Below, piece after piece: positions 1-9,432 of a stretch of DNA of 54,913 bases; positions within the stretch are counted from its first letter, which is position 1, and the number at the start of each line of letters is the position of its first letter. Where the stretch lies: the NCBI GenBank assembly GCA_025463675.1, contig JAODAX010000089.1, positions 1-54,913 on the forward strand, read 5' to 3'. Position numbers and translations under genes: made by a program. The notes beneath the pieces are model-generated. The model saw nothing but the letters and a program-made list of their open reading frames with translations, did not search any database and was not told the DNA's origin. Origin of the DNA: Naasia sp. (GTDB lineage Bacteria; Actinomycetota; Actinomycetes; Actinomycetales; Microbacteriaceae).

Positions 1-1053
1 CGAGGCTCCGGCGGCGAGCGCGGCGAGCAGCAACCCGCCGACGGCGCCCGCCCCGCCGGCGACGCCGAGCAGCTCGCCCACGGAGGCGGGCACGAAGAGG
101 TCGCGGTCGAGGCGGGGCCGCGCGATCGCGCCGACGACGAAGGCGAGGGCGACGGGCACGATCAGGCCGAGGAAGCCCCACTCGAGGGTGCCGCCCGGTA
201 CCGCGCCGAGCACCGGCAGCGCGGGGACCGGCCCCACGACGGCGCCGAGCGGGGAGACGGATGACCCGGTGCCGAGCGCGAACCCGGGGCCGGCGAGCCA
301 GGCCGCCGCCCACACGACAAGGTCCGGCAGGACCGCGATCTGGCCGAGGGTGAGCACGGCGCCGCCGAGCCCGCCCGCCTGGAGCGCCTCGTAGAGCGCG
401 ATGATGCGGTCGTAGGACACGGCGAGCAGCACGGCCACGAGCAGGGCGGACACGGCGAGCAGGGCGGCGACTGCGCCGGCGCCCAGCCGGGCGGCGGAAG
501 CGCCGAGCGCGCGCCACTCCGCGGGCACCCCGTCGAAGAACGGGATCCGGATGCGGCGGCCGGAGAGCAGCCGGCCGGCGGTGAGCCCCGCCGCGAAGAC
601 CAGGGTGGGCAGCAGCACACCCTGCCACCGCGATGGCTGTGCGGCCTCCGCGCCGGCGCTCAGCGTGATCGCCAGGGACAGCACCGCGAAGGCGGCGATC
701 GCCGTCCCGGCACCGAGGAGGGCGTGGCGGTCGAGCCGGGCTCCGGTCCGAGCCGCGAGCACGGCCGTGCCGAGGCCCACGCCGAGCAGCCCGATCGTGA
801 CCACGAACGGGGCTTCGGCGTCGGCGAGCCCGAGGCCCGCGGCGAGCGCCGGGTCGAGCACGAAGCGGACGTCGACGCCGTGGCCGAGGAGCCACGCGTC
901 GGCGGCAGCTCGGTAGAAGGCGCTCCAGTCGATCGCGAGGCCGTACTGGAAGGCCCACAGCGCGGTCAGCGGCGCGAGCAGGACGGCGAGGCCGACCCCC
1001 GCAGCGAGCACGGCGTCGAGCGCGGCCGAGACGGCGGTCATCGAGCGGTTCAT
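1..1053 (-). CDS. DUF6350 / PerM-like polytopic membrane protein (3' end cut by window)
   Basis: The minus-strand frame is open from an ATG at 1053 to the window edge, starting MNRSMTAVSAALDAVLAAGV. The roughly 350 visible residues are Ala/Leu/Val-rich with many hydrophobic segments typical of a polytopic membrane protein. It lies directly downstream of sucC-sucD. In mycobacteria that place is held by PerM (Rv0955, DUF6350), a protein linked to cell division and persistence. Position and composition support the family; the cell-division role is transferred by inference. TAGGCT lies 9 nt before the ATG (1063-1068), so the gene may have its own nearly leaderless promoter. The C-terminus lies outside the window. 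Confidence 0.75.
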   Translation of the reverse strand, partial: MNRSMTAVSAALDAVLAAGVGLAVLLAPLTALWAFQYGLAIDWSAFYRAAADAWLLGHGVDVRFVLDPALAAGLGLADAEAPFVVTIGLLGVGLGTAVLAARTGARLDRHALLGAGTAIAAFAVLSLAITLSAGAEAAQPSRWQGVLLPTLVFAAGLTAGRLLSGRRIRIPFFDGVPAEWRALGASAARLGAGAVAALLAVSALLVAVLLAVSYDRIIALYEALQAGGLGGAVLTLGQIAVLPDLVVWAAAWLAGPGFALGTGSSVSPLGAVVGPVPALPVLGAVPGGTLEWGFLGLIVPVALAFVVGAIARPRLDRDLFVPASVGELLGVAGGAGAVGGLLLAALAAGAS

Positions 1054-1062
1054 GCGCCGAGG

Positions 1063-1068
1063 AGCCTA
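1063..1068 (-). promoter_or_regulatory. Candidate -10 box of the PerM-like gene
   Basis: TAGGCT on the minus strand, 9 nt upstream of the ATG at 1053. It belongs to the recurring TAGnnT series seen before many starts in this window. No convincing -35 was seen. Confidence 0.4.
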
Positions 1069-1103
1069 TCCCCGGCGCCGCGCACCGACGGGCCGCCGCT
1101 CCG

Positions 1104-1991
1104 TCAGACCGTCGCGAAGACCTCGCGCATGAGGGCGGCGGTCTCGCTGGGCGTCTTGCCGACGCGCACGCCGGCCGCCTCGAGGGCCTCCTTCTTCGCC
1201 TGTGCGGTGCCGGACGAGCCGGACACGATCGCGCCCGCGTGGCCCATCGTCTTGCCCTCCGGCGCGGTGAAGCCGGCCACGTAGGCGACGACCGGCTTGG
1301 TGACGTTGGCCTTGATGAACTCGGCCGCACGCTCCTCGGCGTCGCCGCCGATCTCGCCGATCATCACGATCGCGGTGGTCTCCGGGTCCGCCTCGAACGC
1401 GGCGAGCGCGTCGATGTGGGTGGTGCCGATGACCGGGTCGCCGCCGATGCCGACCGCGGTGGAGATGCCGATGTCGCGCAGCTCGAACATCATCTGATAG
1501 GTCAGCGTGCCCGACTTCGACACGAGGCCGATGGGGCCCGGACCGGCGATGGTGGCGGGAATGATGCCGGCGTTGCTCTTGCCGGGGCTGATGACGCCGG
1601 GGCAGTTCGGGCCGATGATGCGGGTGACCCCGCCCTTCGCCTTCGCGTGCGCCCAGAACTCGGCGGAGTCCTTCACCGGGATGCCCTCGGTGATCACCAC
1701 GGCGAGCGGGATGCCCGCGTCGACGGCCTCGAGCACCGCGGCCTTCGCGAACGCCGGCGGCACGAAGACGACGGACACGTTGGCGCCGGTGGCGGTCATC
1801 GCCTCGGCGACGGTCCCGAAGATCGGCAGGGTCACGCCCTCGATCTGCACCTCGGTGCCCGCCTTGCGCGGATTGACACCGCCCACGATCTGCGAGCCGG
1901 ACGCCAGCATCCGGCCGGCGTGCTTGGTGCCCTCAGAGCCGGTGAGGCCCTGGACGATGATTTTCGAGTTCTCGTCGAGAAGGATCGACAT
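1104..1991 (-). CDS. sucD: Succinate-CoA ligase (ADP-forming) alpha subunit
   Basis: The 295-residue product starts [18 protein letters not shown], the N-terminal CoA-binding Rossmann domain. With SucC it makes succinate from succinyl-CoA and nucleoside diphosphate in the TCA cycle. The phosphohistidine motif GHAGAIV is present, with the active His near residue 251, and the GPNCPGVI motif is intact near residue 125. Length is normal for the family. It follows sucC by 26 nt on the same strand, so the two are very likely cotranscribed. Confidence 0.97.
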   Translation of the reverse strand: MSILLDENSKIIVQGLTGSEGTKHAGRMLASGSQIVGGVNPRKAGTEVQIEGVTLPIFGTVAEAMTATGANVSVVFVPPAFAKAAVLEAVDAGIPLAVVITEGIPVKDSAEFWAHAKAKGGVTRIIGPNCPGVISPGKSNAGIIPATIAGPGPIGLVSKSGTLTYQMMFELRDIGISTAVGIGGDPVIGTTHIDALAAFEADPETTAIVMIGEIGGDAEERAAEFIKANVTKPVVAYVAGFTAPEGKTMGHAGAIVSGSSGTAQAKKEALEAAGVRVGKTPSETAALMREVFATV

Positions 1992-2017
1992 TCTTTTTCC
2001 CGTATCTCTCGTGAAGC

Positions 2018-3181
2018 TCAGGCGTTCGCCAGCTCGGCGGCCTTATCGGCGGCGTCGTCCATGGTGTCGACGACGGTGACGAGGGGGTGCGCGGCCTGCG
2101 CGAGGATGCGCCGGCCCTCCTCGACGTTGTTGCCGTCGAGGCGGACCACGAGGGGCTTGGTCGCCGTGTTCCCCAGTTTCTCGAGCGCGCCGACGATGCC
2201 GTTGGCGACCGCGTCGCACGCGGTGATGCCGCCGAAGACATTGACGAAGACGCTCTTCACCTGCGAGTCGTGCAGGATCACGTCGAGCCCGGCCGCCATC
2301 ACCTCGGCCGACGCGCCGCCGCCGATGTCGAGGAAGTTGGCCGGCTTGACGCCGCCATGCGCCTCACCTGCGTAGGAGACGACGTCGAGCGTCGACATGA
2401 CGAGGCCGGCCCCGTTGCCGATGATCCCCACCTGACCGTCGAGCTTGACGTAGTTGAGGTCGTTCTCCTTGGCCTTCGCCTCGAGGGGGTCGATGTCGCC
2501 GGCATCGGCGAGCGCCGCGTGGTGCTGGTGCCGGAACGCGGCGTTCTCGTCCAGCGTGATCTTGCCGTCGAGGGCGATGATCTCGCCGCTTTCGGTGAGC
2601 ACGAGCGGGTTCACCTCGACGAGGGTCGCGTCCTCGTCCCGGTACACCCACCACAGGCGCTCCAGCACGGGGGCGATCTTCGGGAGCAGGTCCTCGGGGA
2701 AGCCGGCGGCGCGCGCGATCTCCTCGGCCTTGGCCGCGTCGATGCCGGTCAGCGGGTCGATCTCGATGCGGGCGAGCGCCTCGGGCTTCTCGACGGCGAG
2801 CTGCTCGATGTCCATGCCGCCCTCGACGCTCGAGAGCGACAGGTAGGACCGGTTGGCCCGGTCGAGCAGCACGGAGAAGTAGAACTCCTGCGCGATCCTG
2901 GCGCCGGCGGCGACCATGACCCGCCGGACGACGTGGCCCTTGATGTCGAGCCCGAGGATGGCTCGTGCGGCGGCTTCCGCGTCGTCGGGGCTCTGCGCGA
3001 CCTTGACGCCGCCCGCCTTGCCGCGGCCGCCGGTCTTCACCTGAGCCTTGACGACCACGGTGCCGCCGAGCTTCTCGGCCGCGGCGCGCACGTCCTCGGG
3101 GGTGTCGGCGACGATGCCGGGGAGTACGGGAACCCCGTAGCTCTCGAACAGGTCACGGGCCTGGTACTCGTATAGATCCAC
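2018..3181 (-). CDS. sucC: Succinate-CoA ligase (ADP-forming) beta subunit
   Basis: The frame is open further upstream, but homology begins at [18 protein letters not shown], so the GTG at 3181 is taken as the start; this gives 387 residues, the usual length. The N-terminal ATP-grasp domain carries [10 protein letters not shown] near residues 51-60. The C-terminal ligase-CoA domain carries FVNVFGGI and the T-P-DG-N style loop near the end ([11 protein letters not shown]). It binds the nucleotide and pairs with SucD. A weak GGAAGA precedes the GTG. TAGAGT at 3252-3257 (minus) is a possible -10 without a clear -35. Confidence 0.97.
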   Translation of the reverse strand: MDLYEYQARDLFESYGVPVLPGIVADTPEDVRAAAEKLGGTVVVKAQVKTGGRGKAGGVKVAQSPDDAEAAARAILGLDIKGHVVRRVMVAAGARIAQEFYFSVLLDRANRSYLSLSSVEGGMDIEQLAVEKPEALARIEIDPLTGIDAAKAEEIARAAGFPEDLLPKIAPVLERLWWVYRDEDATLVEVNPLVLTESGEIIALDGKITLDENAAFRHQHHAALADAGDIDPLEAKAKENDLNYVKLDGQVGIIGNGAGLVMSTLDVVSYAGEAHGGVKPANFLDIGGGASAEVMAAGLDVILHDSQVKSVFVNVFGGITACDAVANGIVGALEKLGNTATKPLVVRLDGNNVEEGRRILAQAAHPLVTVVDTMDDAADKAAELANA

Positions 3182-3359
3182 GCGTGTCTTCCGGGTCCTT
3201 CTGCGGAACGGACGGCCGGCCGCTCGAGGCGGGGCCGCTGGGACGCGACCGACTCTACCCGCTCGGCACGGACCCTTCCCGTCGCACGGGGGCGAGCCAT
3301 TCCCGCGGACCGTCGGGAACGACATTGTTTTCCGCATCTCCGCTCCGCGTCGCCGAGCA

Positions 3360-3443
3360 GGTCAGACATTCCCTATGCTATTGACGAAGCGTTTATCGCT
3401 TTCCCTCTTCTTCTTACCCTTTGAGCGATTGTGAAGTGAATCC
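3360..3443 (+). promoter_or_regulatory. AT-rich leader and promoter region of lsr2
   Basis: About 80 bases just upstream of lsr2 are clearly more AT-rich than the surrounding high-GC sequence. TATGCT at 3374-3379 is a plausible -10. A small inverted repeat, AAGCG-TTTAT-CGCTT, lies at about 3386-3400, followed by a T-rich run. Lsr2 prefers AT-rich minor groove, so autoregulation here is plausible but not shown. The rest of the sucC-lsr2 gap (3182-3359) shows no gene. Confidence 0.4.
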
Positions 3444-3791
3444 GTGGCACAGAAAGTCATTGTTGAGACCGTGGACGATCTCGACGGAACGGTTCTTACG
3501 GACGGATCCGGCGGGACCGTTTCCTTCTCCTTCCAGGGCCGGTCGTACGAGATCGATCTGTCCGAGGACAACCAGGAGCGGCTCGCCGAAGCGCTCGAGC
3601 CGTACATCGCGAAGGCTCGCCCCACCGGCCAGCGTCGGCCGCAGGCAGCACCGCGGAACGCACCGAGCGGCGCCGCGAACAGCGGCCGGCTGCAGGACAT
3701 CCGCGAGTGGGCGCGCGCCAACGGCCACGAGGTCTCCGACCGCGGCCGCATCTCGAAGGTCATCCAGGAAGCGTACGAGCGCGCCAACTAG
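3444..3791 (+). CDS. lsr2: Lsr2 nucleoid-associated protein / xenogeneic silencer
   Basis: The 115-residue protein begins at a GTG (MAQKVIVETVDDLDGT). Residues 1-60 form the beta-rich dimerisation domain; a basic, flexible linker follows. The C-terminal helical DNA-binding domain contains IREWARANGHEVSDRGRIS, with the AT-hook-like RGR at residues 100-102 that inserts into AT-rich minor grooves. Lsr2 bridges DNA and silences horizontally acquired genes in actinobacteria. Length and motif order match the family. It is convergent with pcrA, with 20 nt between the stops. Confidence 0.97.
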   Translation: MAQKVIVETVDDLDGTVLTDGSGGTVSFSFQGRSYEIDLSEDNQERLAEALEPYIAKARPTGQRRPQAAPRNAPSGAANSGRLQDIREWARANGHEVSDRGRISKVIQEAYERAN

Positions 3792-3811
3792 CGCATGCGC
3801 TCGATCCGTCT

Positions 3812-6145
3812 CTAGGAGATCTTCTCGATCGGCGCGACCTTGATCAGCAGGCGCTTGCGGCCGGCGGTGTCGAACTGCACCTCCGCGATGCGCTTGGCAC
3901 CCTCGCCGGTCACCGCGTTCACGCGGCCGTCGCCGAAGTCGGTGTGCCGGATGCGGTCGCCGGCCGCCAGCTCCAGGCTGCCGTTGTCGCGCACCTGGCC
4001 GGTGACCTTGTTGGCCCACTCCGTCTTGACGCGTGGCCTGGCGTCGGCGTCGTCCGCACGGAATCCGCTTCCGTAGCCGTCACGCCGCGCATTCAGCGCG
4101 CGAGGCTGGAAGCCGCCGCGGCTCGTCGCCGTACCCGGCGACTGGCGCCAGTCGATGAGCTCTGCCGGGATCTCCTGCAGGTAGCGGCTCGGCATCGCCA
4201 CGGAGACGTCGCCGAACTGCGCCCGCGTCATCGCGAGCGACAGGAACAGGCGCTTGCGTGCACGGGTGATGCCCACGTAGAAGAGCCGGCGCTCCTCCGC
4301 CGGCCCGCCCGGCTCGCCCGCGCTCATCCGGTGCGGCAGCAGGTCCTCCTCCACCCCGGTGAGGAACACGGCGTCGAACTCGAGCCCCTTCGCGGTGTGC
4401 AGCGTCATCAGTGAGACGCTGCCGCTGGAATCGTCGAGGTCGTCGGCCGCCGCCACGAGGGAGACCTCGGTGAGGAAGTCGAGGAGGGTGCCCTCCGGGT
4501 TGTTGCGCTGGAACTCCTTGGTGACAGCGACCAGCTCTTCGACGTTCTCGGCGCGCGCCTCGTCCTGCGGGTCGCGCGAGGCGCGCAGCGCGTTCAGCAG
4601 GCCGCCCTTCGAGATCAGGAGGCTCAGCACCTCCGGCACGCCATCGCCCGGCGCGGTCGCGGGGCGGGTGGACAGCGCCCAAGCCTCGTCGAGCAGCTCG
4701 GACAGCTCGGTGATCGACGCGGTCACCTTGGGGCCGAGGCCGAGCTCCGACGCGTGCCGCAGCGACTCGCGGAAGGTCATTCCCTCCCGCTCCGCATAGG
4801 CGGCGAGCTGCGTCTCCGTGGCGGGGCCGATGCCGCGCTTCGGGGTGTTGAGAATCCGCCGGACGGCGAGAGTGTCCGCGGGGTTGGCGACCGCGATGAG
4901 GTAGGCCATCGCGTCCTTGATCTCGGCGCGCTCGTAGAACTTGGTGCCGCCGACAATGCGATACGGCACCGCGGAGCGGATGAAGATCTCCTCGAGCGCA
5001 CGCGTCTGCGAATTCGTCCGATAGAACACCGCGATGTCGTGATATGCGGTGCCCTCCTCGTGCAGCGCCTGGACCTCATCGGCGACGAACTGCGCCTCGT
5101 CGTGGCCGGAATACCCCGTGTAGCCGACGATCTTGTCGCCGTCGCCGACGCTGGTCCACAGCTTCTTGTCGACCCGGTCGAAATTGTTCGCGATGACCGC
5201 ATTCGCAGCGCTCAGGATGTTTTGGGTGGACCGGTAGTTCTGCTCGAGCAGGATCACCTTCGCGCCGGAGAAGTCCCGCTCGAATTCGACGATGTTGCGG
5301 ATGTCGGCGCCGCGGAACGCATAGATCGACTGGTCGGAGTCACCCACGACGGTGAGCGAGGCGGCGGGCGCGGACGCGATCATCGCTCCGTCGCCGTCGT
5401 TCGGCTCCTTCGTCAGCTCGCGGATCAGCGCGTACTGGGCATGATTGGTGTCCTGGTACTCGTCGACCAGGATGTGCCGGAAGCGCTTCTGGTATTGCGC
5501 GGCGACGTGCGGGAAGGCACGGAACAGGTAGACCGTCTGCCCGATCAGGTCGTCGAAGTCGAAGGCGTTGGCGCTCGAGAGGGCGCGGGTGTACTGCCGG
5601 AAGATCTCCGCGAACATGACCTCGTTCGGGTCGGAGAAGTTGGCCTGGCGGGCGAAGGTCTCCACGTCGATGAGCTCGTTCTTCAGCTTCGAGATGCGGG
5701 CCGCGGTGGAGGGCACCGTGAAGCCGAGCACGTCCGCCTCGAGGTCCTTGATGATGCGTTTGACCAGCGCGCGGGAGTCGCCGGAGTCGTAGATGGTGAA
5801 GTTCTTGCTGTAGCCGAAGTGCTCGGCCTCGCGGCGCAGGATGCGCACGCACGCGGAGTGGAAGGTGGAGATCCACATGCCGTCCGCGGCGCGGCCGACC
5901 AGCCGGTGCACGCGCTCGCGCATCTCGCTGGCGGCCTTGTTGGTGAACGTGATCGCGAGGATCTGGCTCGGCCACGCCTCCCGCGACTCCAGCAGGCCGG
6001 CGATCCGCCGCGTGAGGACGCTGGTCTTGCCCGAGCCGGCGCCGGCCACGATGAGGAGCGCCGGACCGCGGTACAGCACCGCCTCGCGCTGCTGCGGGTT
6101 CAGTCCATCGAGCAGCGGCGAGGAGGTGGGGGTGGCGATGCTCAT
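3812..6145 (-). CDS. pcrA: UvrD/PcrA-type ATP-dependent 3'-5' DNA helicase
   Basis: The start is placed at the ATG at 6145 (MSIATPTSSPLLDGLNPQQR), giving 777 residues; the frame stays open upstream but without homology. Superfamily 1A motifs are in order: Q motif LNPQQREAV, Walker A AGAGSGKTS (Lys40), DEYQDTN, GDSDQSIYAFRGAD, QNYRSTQNIL, TLHTAKGLEFD and VGITRARKRL. The last 55 residues form the Tudor-like domain (GDRIRHTDFGDGRV) that in PcrA/UvrD contacts RNA polymerase. It acts in repair and transcription-replication conflict resolution. TAGACT lies 10 nt upstream of the ATG. It neighbours sucCD as uvrD1 does in mycobacteria. Confidence 0.96.
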   Translation of the reverse strand: MSIATPTSSPLLDGLNPQQREAVLYRGPALLIVAGAGSGKTSVLTRRIAGLLESREAWPSQILAITFTNKAASEMRERVHRLVGRAADGMWISTFHSACVRILRREAEHFGYSKNFTIYDSGDSRALVKRIIKDLEADVLGFTVPSTAARISKLKNELIDVETFARQANFSDPNEVMFAEIFRQYTRALSSANAFDFDDLIGQTVYLFRAFPHVAAQYQKRFRHILVDEYQDTNHAQYALIRELTKEPNDGDGAMIASAPAASLTVVGDSDQSIYAFRGADIRNIVEFERDFSGAKVILLEQNYRSTQNILSAANAVIANNFDRVDKKLWTSVGDGDKIVGYTGYSGHDEAQFVADEVQALHEEGTAYHDIAVFYRTNSQTRALEEIFIRSAVPYRIVGGTKFYERAEIKDAMAYLIAVANPADTLAVRRILNTPKRGIGPATETQLAAYAEREGMTFRESLRHASELGLGPKVTASITELSELLDEAWALSTRPATAPGDGVPEVLSLLISKGGLLNALRASRDPQDEARAENVEELVAVTKEFQRNNPEGTLLDFLTEVSLVAAADDLDDSSGSVSLMTLHTAKGLEFDAVFLTGVEEDLLPHRMSAGEPGGPAEERRLFYVGITRARKRLFLSLAMTRAQFGDVSVAMPSRYLQEIPAELIDWRQSPGTATSRGGFQPRALNARRDGYGSGFRADDADARPRVKTEWANKVTGQVRDNGSLELAAGDRIRHTDFGDGRVNAVTGEGAKRIAEVQFDTAGRKRLLIKVAPIEKIS

Positions 6146-6341
6146 CAGGGGAACGAGTCTAAGCGAGCCCCCCGACGCTCGGCCGGAGCCCGGCGACGGG
6201 CGCCGCAGGGCAGCACGCTGTGGGCGAACGGCCGGCCGTCCCGGGCTCCTATCAGCGCAAAACTCCTCCGCGTTGCCTAAAATGTAAGGACTGATCACTT
6301 CCCGGCCGGGAACCGCCCGGCCCCGGAGGATTCGAGGAGCA

Positions 6342-7148
6342 ATGGCCACGTCCAATCCCGCATTCGCGAACAGTTCCGCCTTCACCGGGCGGGGCCGTGT
6401 CGCGGCCGCCACCCCGTCGGTCGACGAGCTCGACGCGCTCTACGCGCGCCCGTCGGCCACTCCGGACCAGACGGACCGGATGACCTACGAGGACACCATC
6501 GTCAAGACGATGTCCCTCTTCGCCGTGCTGCTGGTCGGCGCGGCGATCGGCTGGTTCATCCCGGCCCTCGCCATCGTCGGCATGATCGGCGGCCTGGTCC
6601 TCGGTCTCGTCAACTCGTTCAAGAAGCAGCCGTCGGTGGGTCTGATCGTCGCTTACGCGGCGTTCCAGGGACTCTTCGTCGGTGGCATCTCGGCGTTCTT
6701 CGAGTCGGTCCCCGCCTGGGGCGGCGTCGTCTTCCAGGCCATCCTCGCCACTCTCGTGACCGTCGGCGTCGTGCTGGCACTGTTCGCGAGCGGCAAGGTG
6801 CGCGCCTCCGCCAAGGCGACAAAAATTTTCCTCGTCGCGATCATCGGCTACTCGGTGTTCGGCCTCATCAACCTGGGCCTGATGCTGTTCAACGCTCCCG
6901 TCGCGGGCGGCGCGTTCGGCATCTACTCGCTGGAGGGGCCGTTCGGCATCCCGCTCGGCGTGATCATCGGCGCCTTCGCGGTGCTGCTGGCCTCGTATTC
7001 GCTGGTGCTCGACTTCGACTTCATCAAGCGCGGCGTCGAAGGCGGCCTGCCCAGCAAGTTCGGCTGGCAGGCCGGGTTCGGCCTGATGGTCACCATCGTC
7101 TGGCTGTACATCGAGTTCCTTCGCATCTTCGCCCTCACCCGCGAATAA
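6342..7148 (+). CDS. Bax inhibitor-1 / YccA family membrane protein
   Basis: This 268-residue protein starts at ATG 6342 after a clear GAGGAG ribosome binding site 3 nt away. A cytosolic N-terminal tail of about 50 residues precedes seven predicted membrane segments, the first near SLFAVLLVGAAIGWF and the last near AGFGLMVTIVWLYIEFLRIF. That layout matches the actinobacterial BAX1-I/YccA (DUF4870-like TMBIM) family. Its physiological role in bacteria is unsettled; a membrane stress or ion-leak function has been proposed for relatives. It is divergent from pcrA and ends at a strong terminator shared with guaA. Confidence 0.88.
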   Translation: MATSNPAFANSSAFTGRGRVAAATPSVDELDALYARPSATPDQTDRMTYEDTIVKTMSLFAVLLVGAAIGWFIPALAIVGMIGGLVLGLVNSFKKQPSVGLIVAYAAFQGLFVGGISAFFESVPAWGGVVFQAILATLVTVGVVLALFASGKVRASAKATKIFLVAIIGYSVFGLINLGLMLFNAPVAGGAFGIYSLEGPFGIPLGVIIGAFAVLLASYSLVLDFDFIKRGVEGGLPSKFGWQAGFGLMVTIVWLYIEFLRIFALTRE

Positions 7149-7163
7149 AGCGTCTCCGCAGCG

Positions 7164-7197
7164 AAAAAGGGGCGGTCCTTCGGGGCCGCCCCTTTTC
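7164..7197. terminator. Bidirectional intrinsic terminator
   Basis: AAAAGGGGCGG and CCGCCCCTTTT form a GC-rich stem around a CCTTCGGGG-type tetraloop, with A and T tracts on both sides, between the convergent ends of the Bax-like gene and guaA. It can work on both strands. Confidence 0.9.
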
Positions 7198-7219
7198 GTT
7201 TCCCGTTAGGGCCAGGAAA

Positions 7220-8884
7220 TCACTCCCACTCGATCGTCCCCGGCGGCTTCGACGTGACATCGAGCACCACCCGGTTGACTCCCGCGACTTCGTTGGTGAT
7301 CCGGTTGGACACCCGGGCGAGCACGTCGTAGGGGACCCGCGTCCAGTCGGCGGTCATGGCGTCTTCGCTGGAGACGGGCCGCAGCACGATGGGGTGCCCG
7401 TAGGTCCGGCCGTCGCCTTGGACGCCGACGGAGCGGACGTCGGCGAGCAGCACGACGGGACACTGCCAGATCTCGGCGTCCAGGCCGGCGGCGGTCAGCT
7501 CTTCGCGGACGATGGCGTCGGCCTCGCGGAGGAGGTCGAGGCGTTCGCGCGTCACCTCGCCGACGATGCGGATGCCCAGGCCGGGGCCGGGGAACGGCTG
7601 CCGCGCCACGATGACTTCGGGCAGCCCGAGTTCGCGGCCGATGGCGCGGACCTCGTCCTTGAACAGGGCGCGCAGCGGCTCGACGAGCTCGAAGGTGAGG
7701 TCGTCCGGCAGCCCGCCCACGTTGTGATGCGACTTGATGTTCGCGGTGCCGGTGCCGCCGCCCGACTCGACGACGTCGGGGTAGAGGGTGCCCTGCACCA
7801 GGTAGCGGATCTCGCCGCCGGCGTCCTTGGCTTCGAGCACGAGCGCGGCGGCCGCGTCCTCGAAGGTGCGGATGAATTCACGGCCGATGATCTTGCGCTT
7901 CTGCTCGGGGTCGGTCACCCCGGCGAGCCCATCGAGGAAGCGGTCCGCGGCATCGACGGTGACGAGGCGCACGCCGGTCGCGGCGACATAGTCCTCCTGC
8001 ACCTGCCGGGCCTCGTCCTTGCGGAGGAGGCCATGGTCCACGAAGACGCAGGTGAGCTGGTCACCGACCGCGCGCTGCACGAGGGCCGCGGCAACGGCGG
8101 AGTCCACTCCCCCGGAGAGGCCGCAGATGACGCGGGCGTTGCCGATCTGGGTGCGGATCCGCTCCACCTGTTCAGCGATGACGCTGCCGCTGTTCCAGTC
8201 GCCGGGGAGGCCGGCTGCGCGGTGCAGGAAGTTCTCGATCACCGCCTGGCCGTGCGCCGAGTGCTTGACCTCGGGGTGCCACTGCACGCCGTACAGCTTC
8301 CGCTCGTCGCTCGCGAACGCGGCGACCGGGGTGGCGGCGCTGCTGGCGAGCACCCGGAAGCCGTCGGGCGCTTTCGAGACGGAGTCGCCGTGGCTCATCC
8401 ATACGGTCTGATCGGCGGGGATCCCGTCGAGGAGGGAGCCGTGCTCGCTCACGGCCACGGCTGTGGAGCCGTACTCGCGCTTGCCGGTGTGCGCGACCTC
8501 CCCGCCGAGTTCCTGCGCCATCGCCTGGAAGCCATAGCAGATGCCCAGCACCGGGATGCCGAGGTCGAGGATGCCGGGGGCGAGCGCCGGGGCGCCCTCC
8601 TCGTACACGCTCGACGGGCCCCCGGACAGCACGATGCCGGCCGGGTTGCGGGCGGCGATCTCCGCGGCGGTCGTGGTGTGCGGGACGATCTCGGAGTAGA
8701 CGTTGGCCTCGCGTACCCGCCGGGCGATGAGCTGGGCGTACTGGGCGCCGAAGTCGACGACCAGCACGGGGCGCGCATCGGTGACGGGGCCGGGCGGGAC
8801 CGCGCCGGGCTCGACGTGGAGGCTGTCGCTCCGGCTGCCCTCGATGACCGGTGCGGCCGTGCTGGTTTCGGTGATGTCGCTAAT
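7220..8884 (-). CDS. guaA: GMP synthase (glutamine-hydrolysing); probable ATT start
   Basis: It converts XMP to GMP using glutamine and ATP. The N-terminal class I amidotransferase domain has [13 protein letters not shown], the nucleophile motif GICYGFQAM (Cys116 from the ATT) and WHPEVKHS. The PP-loop LSGGVDSAV follows, and the C-terminal dimerisation domain ends [17 protein letters not shown]. An upstream in-frame ATG exists at 8914, but a perfect GGAGG (8891-8895) sits 6 nt before an in-frame ATT at 8884, which overlaps the stop of the preceding gene as ATTAG. I prefer the ATT, giving 554 residues including a non-conserved N-terminal tail of about 38. The ATG at 8914 would add 10 residues. 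Confidence 0.95.
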   Translation of the reverse strand: MSDITETSTAAPVIEGSRSDSLHVEPGAVPPGPVTDARPVLVVDFGAQYAQLIARRVREANVYSEIVPHTTTAAEIAARNPAGIVLSGGPSSVYEEGAPALAPGILDLGIPVLGICYGFQAMAQELGGEVAHTGKREYGSTAVAVSEHGSLLDGIPADQTVWMSHGDSVSKAPDGFRVLASSAATPVAAFASDERKLYGVQWHPEVKHSAHGQAVIENFLHRAAGLPGDWNSGSVIAEQVERIRTQIGNARVICGLSGGVDSAVAAALVQRAVGDQLTCVFVDHGLLRKDEARQVQEDYVAATGVRLVTVDAADRFLDGLAGVTDPEQKRKIIGREFIRTFEDAAAALVLEAKDAGGEIRYLVQGTLYPDVVESGGGTGTANIKSHHNVGGLPDDLTFELVEPLRALFKDEVRAIGRELGLPEVIVARQPFPGPGLGIRIVGEVTRERLDLLREADAIVREELTAAGLDAEIWQCPVVLLADVRSVGVQGDGRTYGHPIVLRPVSSEDAMTADWTRVPYDVLARVSNRITNEVAGVNRVVLDVTSKPPGTIEWE

Positions 8885-9323
8885 GGGAGGCCTCCGTGGG
8901 AACGGTCCGGGCATCCGCTTCGCGCGCGTCGAGGTAGCCGCTGACCTCGCGCGTGATGCGGTGCTCGGTGAAGAAGGACAGCAGGGGCACGACGCCGCCT
9001 GCCGCGATGAGGAGGAAGCGCGTGATCGGCCAGCGCAGGTAGGTGATGAGCACGAAGTCCGCCACCAAGTAGGCGAGGTACGCGTAGCCGTGGGCGATCT
9101 GGATGGCGAGACTCAGGTTGAACGCGGTGTGGGTGTCGACGGGGATCAGCGCGATCGGGCCGTACGGGCCGCCGATCTCCGCCTCCAGTCCCAGCGGGTA
9201 CTTGAGGATGATCTCGACGACGAGGATCAGCAGGAAGACGCCGGTGAGGTAGGCGAGCACCCGGTAGACGCCAAGGGTCCGGCGGATCCTGGAGAAGTCG
9301 GAGATCCGGGGAGCGGACGGCAT
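8880..9323 (-). CDS. DUF3817 integral membrane protein
   Basis: The start at ATG 9323 gives 147 residues ([28 protein letters not shown]). It shows three hydrophobic segments: [20 protein letters not shown], an [20 protein letters not shown] segment with the characteristic HG-YLAYLV signature of DUF3817, and [19 protein letters not shown]. The function is unknown; relatives often sit next to guaA in actinobacteria. TAGACT lies exactly 7 nt before the ATG (9331-9336), consistent with a leaderless mRNA. Its TAG stop overlaps the proposed ATT start of guaA, implying translational coupling. Confidence 0.88.
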   Translation of the reverse strand: MPSAPRISDFSRIRRTLGVYRVLAYLTGVFLLILVVEIILKYPLGLEAEIGGPYGPIALIPVDTHTAFNLSLAIQIAHGYAYLAYLVADFVLITYLRWPITRFLLIAAGGVVPLLSFFTEHRITREVSGYLDAREADARTVPTEASH

Positions 9324-9330
9324 GGCTCCC

Positions 9331-9336
9331 AGTCTA
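9331..9336 (-). promoter_or_regulatory. Candidate leaderless -10 box for the DUF3817 gene
   Basis: TAGACT on the minus strand, 7 nt from the ATG at 9323. This spacing puts the transcription start at or next to the start codon. Confidence 0.5.
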
Positions 9337-9339
9337 GTT

Positions 9340-9432
9340 ATCGGGCGACGCGGCGTCCGGGGCGGCACTCATCGGGCGACCAGGCGTCCGGGGCGGCACT
9401 CATCGGGCGACCAAGCGTCCGGGGGGACCCAC
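9340..9432. repeat. 31-bp direct tandem repeat, three copies
   Basis: Copies start at 9340, 9371 and 9402 with unit ATCGGGCGACCAGGCGTCCG followed by GGGCGGCACTC. Copies 1 and 2 are nearly identical; copy 3 diverges in its last third. A fourth partial match (ATCGGGCGA) from 9435 falls in the 3' end of the SURF1 gene. The array fills the gap between SURF1 and the DUF3817 promoter. No open frame of interest runs through it. Confidence 0.85.

Noticed and set aside
9340-9432. Tandem repeat as a CRISPR array
   Set aside because: Repeats are directly abutting with no spacers and no cas genes are nearby.
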